Both the position numbers and the translations under genes were made by a program. 28,060 nucleotides of DNA from Syntrophomonas sp. UBA5432. GTDB taxonomy: Bacteria; Bacillota; Syntrophomonadia; Syntrophomonadales; Syntrophomonadaceae. Below, piece by piece: positions 1 through 6,924 of this stretch. The stretch's first letter is position 1. Each line of letters begins with the position of its first letter. The stretch covers positions 3,619-31,678 of the forward strand of contig DIRQ01000021.1 of NCBI GenBank assembly GCA_002424365.1, written 5' to 3'. Below the pieces are notes generated by a model that was given only the letters and a program-made list of their open reading frames with translations, searched no databases and had not been told where the DNA came from.

Positions 1-308
1 TTATCTTTCTCTAAATGATCAGGCATAGGCAGTTGTAGTAAAATGCCATCTACGCTGTCATTTTGATTAAGCTCGTTAATGATGTTGATTAGGTTTTGTT
101 TACTGCTATTTTCCGGCATTACAATCAGGCGGGTCTCTCCACCAATAGAGGCAATAGCCTTTTCCTTCAATTCCACATAAATCATGTTTTCTTTGTGGTA
201 TCCTACTACAATTATAGCCAGTACCGGTTGAATACCATCTTTCTCATTGGACTCCCGTAAATTATCCCGAATCTCTGCAGCAATCCTGGTTCCACTGATT
301 AATTCCAT
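1..308 (-). CDS. folD: FolD, methylenetetrahydrofolate dehydrogenase/cyclohydrolase (5' part, cut by window edge)
   Basis: The gene encodes the N-terminal 102 residues of FolD, the bifunctional NADP-dependent 5,10-methylene-THF dehydrogenase and methenyl-THF cyclohydrolase of one-carbon metabolism in the cytosol. The visible part holds the substrate-binding segment YVELKEKA, whose first lysine matches the catalytic lysine of the family, and the signature DGILLQLPMP. A small departure is GYHKEN where most FolDs read GDDPAS. The ATG at 308 follows AGAGGTG at good spacing. The reading frame is open to the window edge, so the C-terminal NADP-binding part lies outside. It sits 53 bp after the TsaD-like gene on the same strand and is probably the last visible member of that operon. 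Confidence 0.93.
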   Translation of the reverse strand, partial: MELISGTRIAAEIRDNLRESNEKDGIQPVLAIIVVGYHKENMIYVELKEKAIASIGGETRLIVMPENSSKQNLINIINELNQNDSVDGILLQLPMPDHLEKD

Positions 309-328
309 CTCAACACCTCTATACAAAT

Positions 329-354
329 TCTACGTAAATCCGTGTCTATTTCCC
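329..354. repeat. R2 repeat fragment between the TsaD-like gene and folD
   Basis: GTGTCTATTTCC preceded by CGTAAATCC matches one end of the R2 dispersed repeat, whose fullest copy is at 8683-8828. It occupies about half of the short tsaD-like/folD spacer and begins 8 bp after the upstream stop codon. It may be a decayed remnant. Confidence 0.4.
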
Positions 355-361
355 TCTGTGA

Positions 362-1327
362 TTATTCTTCACTCTGCCCCAGGCAGGCGGCAAGCATGGC
401 GATGCCTACGGCGTTATCGGTGCTCAAATGAGGCTCTGCGAAATAGAGCTTTAGCCCTACCGCGGGGTGCTCCAGCCTATCCAACAGGCGCTGCCGTATA
501 AGAGTGTTGGCCATAACCCCTCCTACTAGCAATACCTCCTTTAACTTACTCTTTTGAGCTGCTTTAAGCAGGCACTTCTCCAGGGTGTTGGCTATAACCC
601 GGAACACACTGCTGGCTACGGCAGCAGCTGGCTCTCCCTCTTTTAGTAACTTCAGAGCACTAGTTTCCGGTCCCGAAAAGGAGAAGGAGTTTTCCTTTAC
701 TGCTGATGGTATAACCGGAAAATCATCCTGCTTAAGCGTAAGAGCTAGTTTTTCCATGTGTTTGCCCGCGGGAAAGGGTAATCCCATCGCCACCCCCACC
801 CGGTCCACCAGTTGACCGGCATGAAGGTCAGAACCAACCATAGTAATTTCTATATTAAAAAACCCGTTTTGGCCCCGACGCACCAGTAATACTTCTGAAG
901 TTCCCCCGGAAAAATGACAGGCTATAAATTCATCTTTTGCCATTAATCCTTCATTACCTTTTAACCCGGCCATAATATGTCCTTCCTGATGACTAAGCAA
1001 ATATAGCGGGGTACTGGTATAGAAACCCAGAGCCTGAGCCTGGGATAGACCGGCCATAAAAACCGGCATGTAACTTCCCTCTACATTGCGAGGAAATGCA
1101 CTTACGGCCATAACTGCCACCTTCTCTGCAACCCCCGCTGGTATTTGTGTAAATAAAAAAGGGAGGTTCTTCAGGTGTTGAAAAAGTGCTTCCGATTGCT
1201 GCAACCCTTTCTCTCCCGGTCTAACCTCCAGTATTTTTCTCTGGTCACTTATAATGTTATAATCTTCGTCAACAATCGCCAGCGATGTAGTATAGGCACT
1301 TGTATCTATACCCAAATAGAGATTCAT
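362..1327 (-). CDS. TsaD/Kae1-like protein (paralogue of the tRNA t6A enzyme)
   Basis: This 321-residue protein belongs to the Kae1/TsaD (old name O-sialoglycoprotein endopeptidase, M22) family of the ASKHA ATPase fold. The motifs in order are GIDTSAYTTSLA near the N-terminus, the metal-binding HxxxH (His113 and His117 in SHQEGH), SGGTSEVLLV, LVDRVGVAMGLPFPAG, SFSGPETSALK, VGGVMAN and the C-terminal STDNAVGIAML. The usual SGGHT reads SGGTS, and the motif spacing is divergent. This suggests a paralogue found beside nusB in some Clostridia rather than the housekeeping TsaD, although a true TsaD role cannot be excluded. Its ATG overlaps the nusB stop by four bases (ATGA), so the two are probably coupled in translation. 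GGGAG precedes the start. Confidence 0.8.
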   Translation of the reverse strand: MNLYLGIDTSAYTTSLAIVDEDYNIISDQRKILEVRPGEKGLQQSEALFQHLKNLPFLFTQIPAGVAEKVAVMAVSAFPRNVEGSYMPVFMAGLSQAQALGFYTSTPLYLLSHQEGHIMAGLKGNEGLMAKDEFIACHFSGGTSEVLLVRRGQNGFFNIEITMVGSDLHAGQLVDRVGVAMGLPFPAGKHMEKLALTLKQDDFPVIPSAVKENSFSFSGPETSALKLLKEGEPAAAVASSVFRVIANTLEKCLLKAAQKSKLKEVLLVGGVMANTLIRQRLLDRLEHPAVGLKLYFAEPHLSTDNAVGIAMLAACLGQSEE

Positions 1328-1725
1328 TTTGTTTCTCCCAGCATTTTATCCAATATAGCATTTACAAAAGCAGCGGAAGTATCATCACCATATTTCTTGG
1401 CTATTTCCAGGGCTTCGTCTATAGCTACTACTGGTTGCGAATTTGTATAAAACATAATCTCATAACCGGCAACTCGTATAATATTACGGTCTACGGCTGA
1501 CATGCGATTTATCGACCAACTCGTAACATATGTTCCTATTTCCTTATCAATCTGTTCCAAATGGGCTAGACTGCCGGAAATTAAATCCCAGGAAAATTCC
1601 TGGTCTTTTTCTGCCAGGGTAGTCTCTTGCAGCAGGTATTGGAATGCGCGGTGAGGGTCAGCATTAACTTGATCAACTTGAAACAATACCTTAAATGCAA
1701 ATTCCCGTGCCTTTCTCCTGCTCAA
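1324..1725 (-). CDS. nusB: NusB, transcription antitermination factor
   Basis: The 133-residue product matches NusB over its full length. It has an N-terminal SRRKAREFAFKVLFQ helix and the C-terminal signature with AVDRNIIRVAGYE, then VAIDEALEIAKKYGDD and FVNAILDKM. NusB binds boxA RNA together with S10 (NusE) in the antitermination complex that serves rRNA transcription. The start is TTG at 1725, set by a strong GGAAGGAGAG Shine-Dalgarno; no ATG fits. It follows DUF2273 after 182 bp that contains repeat R1-A, and overlaps the TsaD-like start. Clustering with asp23-type genes and folD is common in Firmicutes. Confidence 0.93.
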   Translation of the reverse strand: MSRRKAREFAFKVLFQVDQVNADPHRAFQYLLQETTLAEKDQEFSWDLISGSLAHLEQIDKEIGTYVTSWSINRMSAVDRNIIRVAGYEIMFYTNSQPVVAIDEALEIAKKYGDDTSAAFVNAILDKMLGETK

Positions 1726-1824
1726 AACTACTCTCCTTCCTTAATTAATCACCCATGCCTGCTCAAACACACGCTACCATGAGTGAAAATAGCTATATTA
1801 GGTTTGCAGTAATATGAAGAATCT

Positions 1825-1910
1825 TCACCCCTCACTCTAGACCATTAATCAAGTCCGAATTTCAAAGTTATTAACAACAACTTCATTATTACCACTTATT
1901 TTAGTACTTA
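1825..1910 (-). repeat. Dispersed repeat R1, copy A
   Basis: This is one of five degenerate copies (A-E) of a family of about 85-105 bp. Read on the minus strand the landmarks are AGTACTA, a TAATAA..AAGTTGTTGTTAATAAC core, ACTTGA, GTCTAGAGTGAGGGGTGA, and a GAAGATTC end. The TTA that ends the copy at 1908-1910 is the stop codon of the DUF2273 gene. The same arrangement is seen at copies B and C. I found the homology by eye alignment. Confidence 0.65.
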
Positions 1911-2129
1911 GTGTTTGTCTTTAAATATATTTTTTAACCACTGGTCAAAGTTCTTTTTTTCATCTATTTCCTTGCCAATAAAGAATCCTAGAGCAATACA
2001 AACAATAATAAATATAGTACGCCAGAAACCATAACTGATAAACAGGATACTGGCTAGTAATCCCAGGACTATGCCTATAGCTTTACCTCTATGCTGTTCA
2101 AATATGATACGGAAAAGATTCTCCCACAT
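1908..2129 (-). CDS. DUF2273 small membrane protein of the Asp23 locus
   Basis: The 73-residue protein begins MWENLFRIIFEQHRGKAIGIVLGLL. It has one or two hydrophobic segments (about residues 17-50) and then a short basic, charged tail, which matches small DUF2273 proteins. These recur beside amaP and asp23 in Firmicutes and have no firmly assigned biochemical role. The ATG at 2129 follows a GGGGGG tract at good spacing. The gene lies 15 bp after amaP, so the order is asp23-amaP-DUF2273. The last codon and stop coincide with the edge of repeat R1-A. Confidence 0.8.
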   Translation of the reverse strand: MWENLFRIIFEQHRGKAIGIVLGLLASILFISYGFWRTIFIIVCIALGFFIGKEIDEKKNFDQWLKNIFKDKH

Positions 2130-2144
2130 AAGTAATGCCCCCCC

Positions 2145-2684
2145 TTAACTGGTGCTTGTCTTAAAGCCCGGGCTCAAATCATCAACCAGAACTTTAACTT
2201 CAGCAACCTTCAGGCCTCCTATGTCCTCCAAGTACTTTCTTACTGCATCCTGAACATTTTTGCTGAGTTCGGGAACACCTATATCAGGGTTTATCATCAT
2301 ATGCAAATAAACCTCCAACCCATCAGGGCGGCTGTTAACCGTCGGTTTAATTTCTTTGATTCCTTCTACGTTTTTTACTGCTTTCATTATGATGAGCTTG
2401 ATGGCTGGAATAGTAATGGAAACTTCCCCGGCTAGACTATGATCAATCTCCACTGACTTGACCCGGGGTTGCAATTTGATGGTGGATATAAACACATAAA
2501 TCCCCAGGGTAAGCAATAAAACACCTGTCACTCCCATTATTATTCGATTTTGGGTAGTAGATAGGGCAATTTCTATGTACTTTAGTGGTTCAGGTCGACC
2601 TATGGCCGCGGCTATGAGCAAACCAGATAAAATAATCAGCAATAGGTTATATAAAAATAAGAGAAAACGCCAGACACTGTTCAT
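2145..2684 (-). CDS. amaP: AmaP, membrane anchor for Asp23-family protein
   Basis: This 179-residue protein has two transmembrane segments (about residues 6-28 and 48-67) and a C-terminal cytosolic domain of the Asp23/AmaP type (IPAIKLIIMKAVKNVEGIKEI, then VPELSKNVQDAVRKYLEDIGG and VKVLVDDL). AmaP tethers Asp23 to the membrane in staphylococci; that role is taken from the family. GGTGGAG sits just before the ATG. A strong hairpin at 2711-2747 separates it from asp23 upstream, while DUF2273 follows after 15 bp. Gene order and length fit the family well. Confidence 0.85.
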   Translation of the reverse strand: MNSVWRFLLFLYNLLLIILSGLLIAAAIGRPEPLKYIEIALSTTQNRIIMGVTGVLLLTLGIYVFISTIKLQPRVKSVEIDHSLAGEVSITIPAIKLIIMKAVKNVEGIKEIKPTVNSRPDGLEVYLHMMINPDIGVPELSKNVQDAVRKYLEDIGGLKVAEVKVLVDDLSPGFKTSTS

Positions 2685-2710
2685 AACTCCACCTCTTTCC
2701 AGGTTATAAT

Positions 2711-2747
2711 ATAGATAACCCCCTGGGAAAAGCAGGGGGTTGTCTAT
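2711..2747 (-). terminator. 15-bp hairpin between asp23 and amaP (partial terminator or mRNA stabiliser)
   Basis: Positions 2711-2725 pair with 2733-2747 over 15 bp with one G-U pair, around a 7-nt loop; the core is AACCCCCTG/CAGGGGGTT. In the minus-strand transcript it lies 16 nt after the asp23 stop and is followed by an A/U-rich but not poly-U stretch. It is therefore more likely a leaky terminator or a 3' stabiliser that lets asp23 be expressed above amaP than a full stop. Confidence 0.6.
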
Positions 2748-2763
2748 ATAAATATTAACAGCC

Positions 2764-3171
2764 TTATTCTATAATCAGCTCGCTGCTAATTTCATCACTG
2801 TTTCCAGCTATCCTCTTCATGGATACACCCACAATATGCACATTAACCGCAGTAACCGATAGACCAGTCATCGTTTCAACTGCTACTTTAACCTCTTTTT
2901 GAACATTTTCGGCTACATCAGGAATCTGGTAACCAAATTCCACAACTATATAAATATCAATTTTGGTCTGTTCATCAATTACCTCAACCTTAATCCCTTT
3001 ACCAAAATTTTTTTTACCCAACTTTTCTACCAGGTCGGTACTCCAACCACCACTCATCGAAGCAACACCTTCAACATCAGCAGCAGCCAGACCGGCAACC
3101 GTGGATACTACTTCATCAGCAATTCTTATCGCTCCGAACTCATTGTTAATTTCCGGTTTAGCGTCATCCAT
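2764..3171 (-). CDS. Asp23/Gls24 family envelope stress protein
   Basis: The 135-residue acidic cytosolic protein carries the Asp23 domain: GAIRIADEVVSTVAGLAAADVEGVASM at the N-terminal side, KGIKVEVIDEQTKIDIYIVVEFG in the middle, and DVAENVQKEVKVAVETMTGLSVTAVNVHIVGV at the end. Family members are abundant proteins tied to cell-envelope stress. A strong GGAGGTGG precedes the ATG at 3171. It is the first gene of the asp23-amaP-DUF2273 set and follows accC after about 228 bp that contains repeat R1-B. I see no clear promoter of its own, so it may be read from the pycB promoter or from an unrecognised one. Confidence 0.9.
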   Translation of the reverse strand: MDDAKPEINNEFGAIRIADEVVSTVAGLAAADVEGVASMSGGWSTDLVEKLGKKNFGKGIKVEVIDEQTKIDIYIVVEFGYQIPDVAENVQKEVKVAVETMTGLSVTAVNVHIVGVSMKRIAGNSDEISSELIIE

Positions 3172-3299
3172 ATTTATCCACCTCCATATTATTATTTACT
3201 TGATATTTTAACATGCCAAAGGGATTTAGCAAATAACACCTTAGCTTATTCCGAAATCCGCTAATAATTCTTAGGTGAATTCTATAGGATCAAGCGTAC

Positions 3300-3402
3300 T
3301 CTTACCCCTAACCCCTCACACCTCATTCTAGACAACCAGTCAAGTTCTCAGTTTGAGGTTATTTACAAGACAACCATGTAATTAGCGCCTATTTTTGTAT
3401 TA
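3300..3402 (-). repeat. Dispersed repeat R1, copy B
   Basis: On the minus strand it reads TACAAAAATAGGCGCTAAT, then GGTTGTCTTGTAAATAACC, ACTTGACTGG, GTCTAGAATGAGG and a G-rich GTGAGGGGTTAGGGGTAAG tail. It is the clearest version of the core seen in copies A, C, D and E. Its right end supplies the TTA at 3400-3402 that is the accC stop codon. Between this copy and asp23 (3172-3299) I see nothing else of note. Confidence 0.65.
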
Positions 3403-4743
3403 TATACTCATTCTTCTCTGGATGAAGTTAGTGTATACCTCTCCCCGCTGGAAGAAAGCATTATCCAGCACTTTGAGGTGAAATGGTATGGTGGTAGCAA
3501 TATTCTCAATCTTAAACTCCAACAAAGCCCTTCTCATTCTGCTGATAACTTCCTGTCGGTCCGGAGCCCAGACTATGAGCTTGGCTACCATGGAATCATA
3601 GTAAGGGGGTATGGTGTAATTGGAATATACGCAGGAATCGACTCTAACTCCAGGCCCACCGGGGATTAAGTACTGACCTACAATACCCGGTGAAGGACGA
3701 AAATCATTTTCAGCGTCTTCGGCATTAATTCGGCATTCCATCGCACAGCCATTAATTTTAATTTCCTCCTGGGTATAGCGCAGGGGCAGGCCGGCAGCAA
3801 TCCTAATCTGTTCTTTCACTATATCTACCCCGGTTACCATCTCAGTTACCGGGTGTTCCACCTGTACACGAGTATTCATCTCAATAAAATAGAAGTTGCG
3901 GTTTTTATCTACCAAAAACTCTACCGTACCGGCACTAAAATACCCGGCCGCCTTGGCAGCATTAACTGCTACCGTTCCCATGCGATCACGTAGTTCATCA
4001 TCCAAAAAGGTTGATGGTGCCTCTTCCAATAGCTTTTGGTTACGCCTCTGCAAGGAGCAATCCCTCTCTCCTAGATGAATAATGTTACCATGTTCATCAC
4101 CTAATACCTGGAATTCTATATGCCGTGGTTCTTCTATGTACTTTTCAATATATACCTCATTATTATCAAAAGCCGCACCTGCTTCCATCTGAGCCATTTC
4201 TAAAGATTCCTTCAAAGAAGTTTTACTATGAGCAAGGCGCATTCCCTTACCCCCACCTCCGGCAGAGGCCTTTATCATTACCGGATATCCTATCTCCCCA
4301 GCTACCGCCACTGCTTCTTCATAGTTGTTTACAGCTCCATTGCTGCCAGGTACCAGGGGTACTCCTGCTTTGCTAACTACTTCCCTGGCTTTAACCTTAT
4401 CTCCCATTAGCTTGATAACTTGAGGCTGGGGGCCAATGAATTTAATTCCATGGGTTTCACAAAGCTCCGCAAAGTAAGGGTTTTCAGCCAGAAAACCATA
4501 ACCGGGGTGAATAGCATCCACCCCTTTATTCTGCGCTGCCGCTATTATATTGGCTATGTTTAAATAACTTTCCCGGGCGGGCGGCCCACCTATACATACC
4601 TTTTCATCTGCCGCCAATACATGCAGGCTATTTCTATCCGCTGTTGAGTATACCGCCACCGTTTTTATACCTAATTCCCGGCAGGCCCTTATAACCCGAA
4701 GAGCTATTTCACCACGGTTGGCTATTAGTACCCTGGAAAACAA
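3400..4743 (-). CDS. accC: Biotin carboxylase subunit (AccC/PycA)
   Basis: The protein carries out ATP-dependent carboxylation of biotin on a carrier protein. It begins with the classic MFSRVLIANRGEIALRVIRAC, then carries the ATP-grasp features KASAGGGGKGMRLA, EKYIEEPRHIEFQVLGD and FIEMNTRVQVEHPVTEMVTG, and ends with the C-terminal biotin-carboxylase domain. I chose the TTG at 4743 (447 residues) because AGGGGTGG precedes it and the family normally starts at MF-x-(R/K)-VLIANRGE; an upstream ATG at 4761 has only a weak site. It lies 10 bp after the carboxyltransferase-BCCP gene, so together they form a two-polypeptide biotin carboxylase enzyme. Because the carrier is AccB-like, it may also serve acetyl-CoA carboxylase. 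Confidence 0.93.
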   Translation of the reverse strand: MFSRVLIANRGEIALRVIRACRELGIKTVAVYSTADRNSLHVLAADEKVCIGGPPARESYLNIANIIAAAQNKGVDAIHPGYGFLAENPYFAELCETHGIKFIGPQPQVIKLMGDKVKAREVVSKAGVPLVPGSNGAVNNYEEAVAVAGEIGYPVMIKASAGGGGKGMRLAHSKTSLKESLEMAQMEAGAAFDNNEVYIEKYIEEPRHIEFQVLGDEHGNIIHLGERDCSLQRRNQKLLEEAPSTFLDDELRDRMGTVAVNAAKAAGYFSAGTVEFLVDKNRNFYFIEMNTRVQVEHPVTEMVTGVDIVKEQIRIAAGLPLRYTQEEIKINGCAMECRINAEDAENDFRPSPGIVGQYLIPGGPGVRVDSCVYSNYTIPPYYDSMVAKLIVWAPDRQEVISRMRRALLEFKIENIATTIPFHLKVLDNAFFQRGEVYTNFIQRRMSI

Positions 4744-4753
4744 TCTACCACCC

Positions 4754-6646
4754 CTAGTCATCTTTTTCTATCAGGAACAATGTCTGACCATATTCCACCG
4801 GTTCTGCATTTCCTACCAGGATATCAACTATAGTTCCGGCACATTCAGACTTAATTTCATTCATTAACTTCATAGCTTCCAGAATACAAAGCGTCTGCCC
4901 CGAAGCAACACGGTCTCCAAGCTTAACAAAAGCAGAAGCATCTGGCGCCGGAGCTGCATAAAAAGTACCTACCATAGGGGCTACTACTTCGGTGATATTT
5001 TGTCCGGTGATTGATATGTTTTCTTCACCAGAAACCGGATTAGTATTATTGTTTTCTATTTTATCCTGCCCGGTGGAAACCGTTTTACGCAGGCTAAGTT
5101 TACAGTCATCTTTTTGCAATTCCAGTTCTGCAATGCTGGTTTGATCCAACATTAAAATTAATTCTCTTATTTCGTCAATGTTCATTTCACTATCTCCCCT
5201 GCTTTGCATCTCAATTACCTTGGCTGATGGTAGTTTAACCACCGGCTGCTGTTCATCCTGCAATTCCTCTCCCAATTCGTCGCGGGATGATATCTGGGGA
5301 ATATCTTCATGTATTCTCCCTTCCCGGTACTCAAAAAACTTGGTTGCTACCTGGGGGAAGAGAGCATAGGTTAAAACATCTTCCTCTTCATCGCTCCAAT
5401 GGGCTACCTCCTGGCGAGCCCTTTCTAACCCGGGCTCGAGCAAATCAGCCGGTCTAATCTGGATTATCTGTTCATCTCCTATTATTTTTTTGCTTATCTC
5501 TTCTTTAATGGGTACCGGTGGCTTACCATAGTAACCTCGTACATAGTCTTTAACTTCTCCTGGACATAGTTTGTACCTTTCCCCCATTAGTACATTTAAT
5601 ACTGCCTGAATTCCTATAATTTGGCTGGTAGGAGTAACCAGCGGGGGATAGCCCATATCTTCCCTTACTCGAGGTATCTCCTCCAAAACTTCATCAATAC
5701 GGTGGGAAGCCTTCTGTTGTTCCAGTTGGGCATGAAAATTAGAAATCATTCCACCTGGTACCTGGTGTTCAAATACCTTCATATCAGAAATCCGGGTAAC
5801 CCCACGTTCAAACCCCTTATGTTTACGTAGCTGTTCAAAGTGATTAGCAATTCCAAAGAGCTTATGCAACTCCATACCAGTATCCCATTCTGTCCCCTGC
5901 AAGGCACGAGCAATGGTCTCTACCGGTGGCTGAGAAGAACCAAAAGCCATTGGTACGCTAGCGGTATCAACAATATCTACTCCCGCCTCTATAGCTTTTA
6001 TTAGAGTTGCAATAGCTAATCCACCTATATAGTGGGTATGCAACTGGATAGGTAGATCCAGGTTAGCCTTTAAGGCCTGCACCAATTCATAGGAAGCATA
6101 AGGTGCTAATAATCCTGCCATATCTTTGATACAAATGGAATCTGCCCCCATATCCCTTAGGCGCAAGGCGGTATCCACGAAATGTTGTACAGAATGAACC
6201 GGGCTAATAGTATATACCACACAGGGCTGGGCATGTTTACCTGTCTTTTTAATAGCCTTCATACAGGTTTCCAGGTTACGAATATCATTCAGGGCATCAA
6301 AGGCCCGGAAGATATCTATACCGTTTTCTGCTGCTTTTTCAACAAATTTTTCCACTACATCATCGGGATAATGATTGTATCCAACTAATGATTGTCCTCT
6401 TAATAGCATTTGCAGTTTAGTTTTCTTTATTTCCTGACGGATGGTTCTAAGCCTTTCCCAAGGGTCCTCGTTAAGATAGCGGATACACACATCAAAGGTA
6501 GCACCACCCCATACTTCCAGTGAGTAATATCCTGCATTATCCATGTTATGAAGTACAGGAAGCATATCTTCAGTAGTCATCCTGGTAGCCCAAAGGCTCT
6601 GGTGCCCATCCCTTAAACTGGTGTCGGTGATCTTAATTCTTCCCAT
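4754..6646 (-). CDS. Pyruvate carboxylase/oxaloacetate decarboxylase-type carboxyltransferase fused to AccB-type biotin carrier
   Basis: Of the 630 residues, about 1-440 form the OadA/PycB carboxyltransferase TIM barrel and its C-terminal conserved carboxylase domain. Metal-site residues visible are Asp13 (RDGHQS), His203 and His205 (LHTHYIGG), and the expected carbamylated lysine Lys174 (ICIKDMAG). After a linker at about 440-487, residues 488-630 are a whole AccB-like protein: MNIDEIRELILML at its head, APMVGTFYAAPAPDASAFVKLGD, and the biotinyl lysine Lys593 in LEAMKLMNE, 37 residues from the end. With accC directly downstream and no oadB-like membrane subunit nearby, pyruvate carboxylation is likelier than sodium-pumping decarboxylation. 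The usual OadA-type biotinyl domain is absent and replaced by the AccB type. A sigma-A promoter and a GC-rich palindrome precede it. Confidence 0.9.
   Translation of the reverse strand: MGRIKITDTSLRDGHQSLWATRMTTEDMLPVLHNMDNAGYYSLEVWGGATFDVCIRYLNEDPWERLRTIRQEIKKTKLQMLLRGQSLVGYNHYPDDVVEKFVEKAAENGIDIFRAFDALNDIRNLETCMKAIKKTGKHAQPCVVYTISPVHSVQHFVDTALRLRDMGADSICIKDMAGLLAPYASYELVQALKANLDLPIQLHTHYIGGLAIATLIKAIEAGVDIVDTASVPMAFGSSQPPVETIARALQGTEWDTGMELHKLFGIANHFEQLRKHKGFERGVTRISDMKVFEHQVPGGMISNFHAQLEQQKASHRIDEVLEEIPRVREDMGYPPLVTPTSQIIGIQAVLNVLMGERYKLCPGEVKDYVRGYYGKPPVPIKEEISKKIIGDEQIIQIRPADLLEPGLERARQEVAHWSDEEEDVLTYALFPQVATKFFEYREGRIHEDIPQISSRDELGEELQDEQQPVVKLPSAKVIEMQSRGDSEMNIDEIRELILMLDQTSIAELELQKDDCKLSLRKTVSTGQDKIENNNTNPVSGEENISITGQNITEVVAPMVGTFYAAPAPDASAFVKLGDRVASGQTLCILEAMKLMNEIKSECAGTIVDILVGNAEPVEYGQTLFLIEKDD
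5183..5199 (-). promoter_or_regulatory. Internal ribosome binding site and ATG at the start of the AccB domain
   Basis: Inside the fusion gene GGGGAGA stands 7 nt before an in-frame ATG (first base 5185) that begins MNIDEIREL, exactly where a free AccB protein would start. Use of this site would yield a 143-residue BCCP, near the usual 150-160. The position and spacing are seen; use of the site is inferred. Confidence 0.5.
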
Positions 6647-6710
6647 TACTTACCTCCCAGCACTACAACCTTATCACATTAGCCAAGCTCTGTGTCTATA
6701 TACAAATATA

Positions 6711-6729
6711 CTCAGGCCAGTGGCCTGAG
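6711..6729 (-). promoter_or_regulatory. 19-nt GC-rich palindrome in the leader of the carboxylase operon
   Basis: CTCAGGCCA-G-TGGCCTGAG is a perfect 9+1+9 palindrome in an otherwise A/T-rich leader, about 28-46 nt after the -10 box and 65 nt before the start codon. It could be an operator or an RNA stem acting as an attenuator. It does not resemble the BirA or FapR boxes known from Firmicutes. Confidence 0.4.
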
Positions 6730-6756
6730 CAAATTAGTCCTGCAACACTTGTTACT

Positions 6757-6785
6757 ATTATAAAAATAATACCCTTCTATTTCAA
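6757..6785 (-). promoter_or_regulatory. Sigma-A promoter of the carboxylase operon
   Basis: On the minus strand TTGAAA (6785-6780) and a perfect TATAAT (6762-6757) are separated by exactly 17 bp. Transcription would begin near 6750, giving a leader of about 100 nt before the fusion gene. Confidence 0.75.
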
Positions 6786-6813
6786 TCTTTTTCGCTATGT
6801 ATACAATAAATAA

Positions 6814-6860
6814 GGAAATAGACGCGGATTCTGTGGGTTCATCCTATGGGCACCACTGAT
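6814..6860. repeat. R2/R3-like repeat remnant downstream of spoIIIAH
   Basis: GGAAATAGACGCGGATTCTGTGGG followed by CCTATGGGCACCACTGAT resembles the R2 end and the inner part of R3. It occupies the spacer between the carboxylase promoter and the spoIIIAH stop. In the rest of that spacer (6861-6924) I see no clear terminator. Confidence 0.4.
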
Positions 6861-6924
6861 ACTCCCGTTGGTCATATTTAGGGTTGCCGCGTCAAAATAT
6901 TCGGCTTAAGGTTTCGGCGTCTAA

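Noticed and set aside
2899..3264. Plus-strand open frame of 121 codons over asp23
   Set aside because: It is antisense to a clear Asp23-family gene, has no ribosome site and reads as low-complexity Asn/Tyr/Thr sequence typical of a shadow frame.
4744..4761. Upstream ATG for accC at 4761
   Set aside because: It overlaps the previous gene with only a weak site and adds residues ahead of the conserved MF-x-RVLIANRGE start; TTG 4743 has AGGGGTGG.
6647..6756. Possible BirA or FapR operator ahead of the carboxylase operon
   Set aside because: The leader palindrome does not match the A/T-rich BirA arms or the FapR box, so only an unknown site is claimed.
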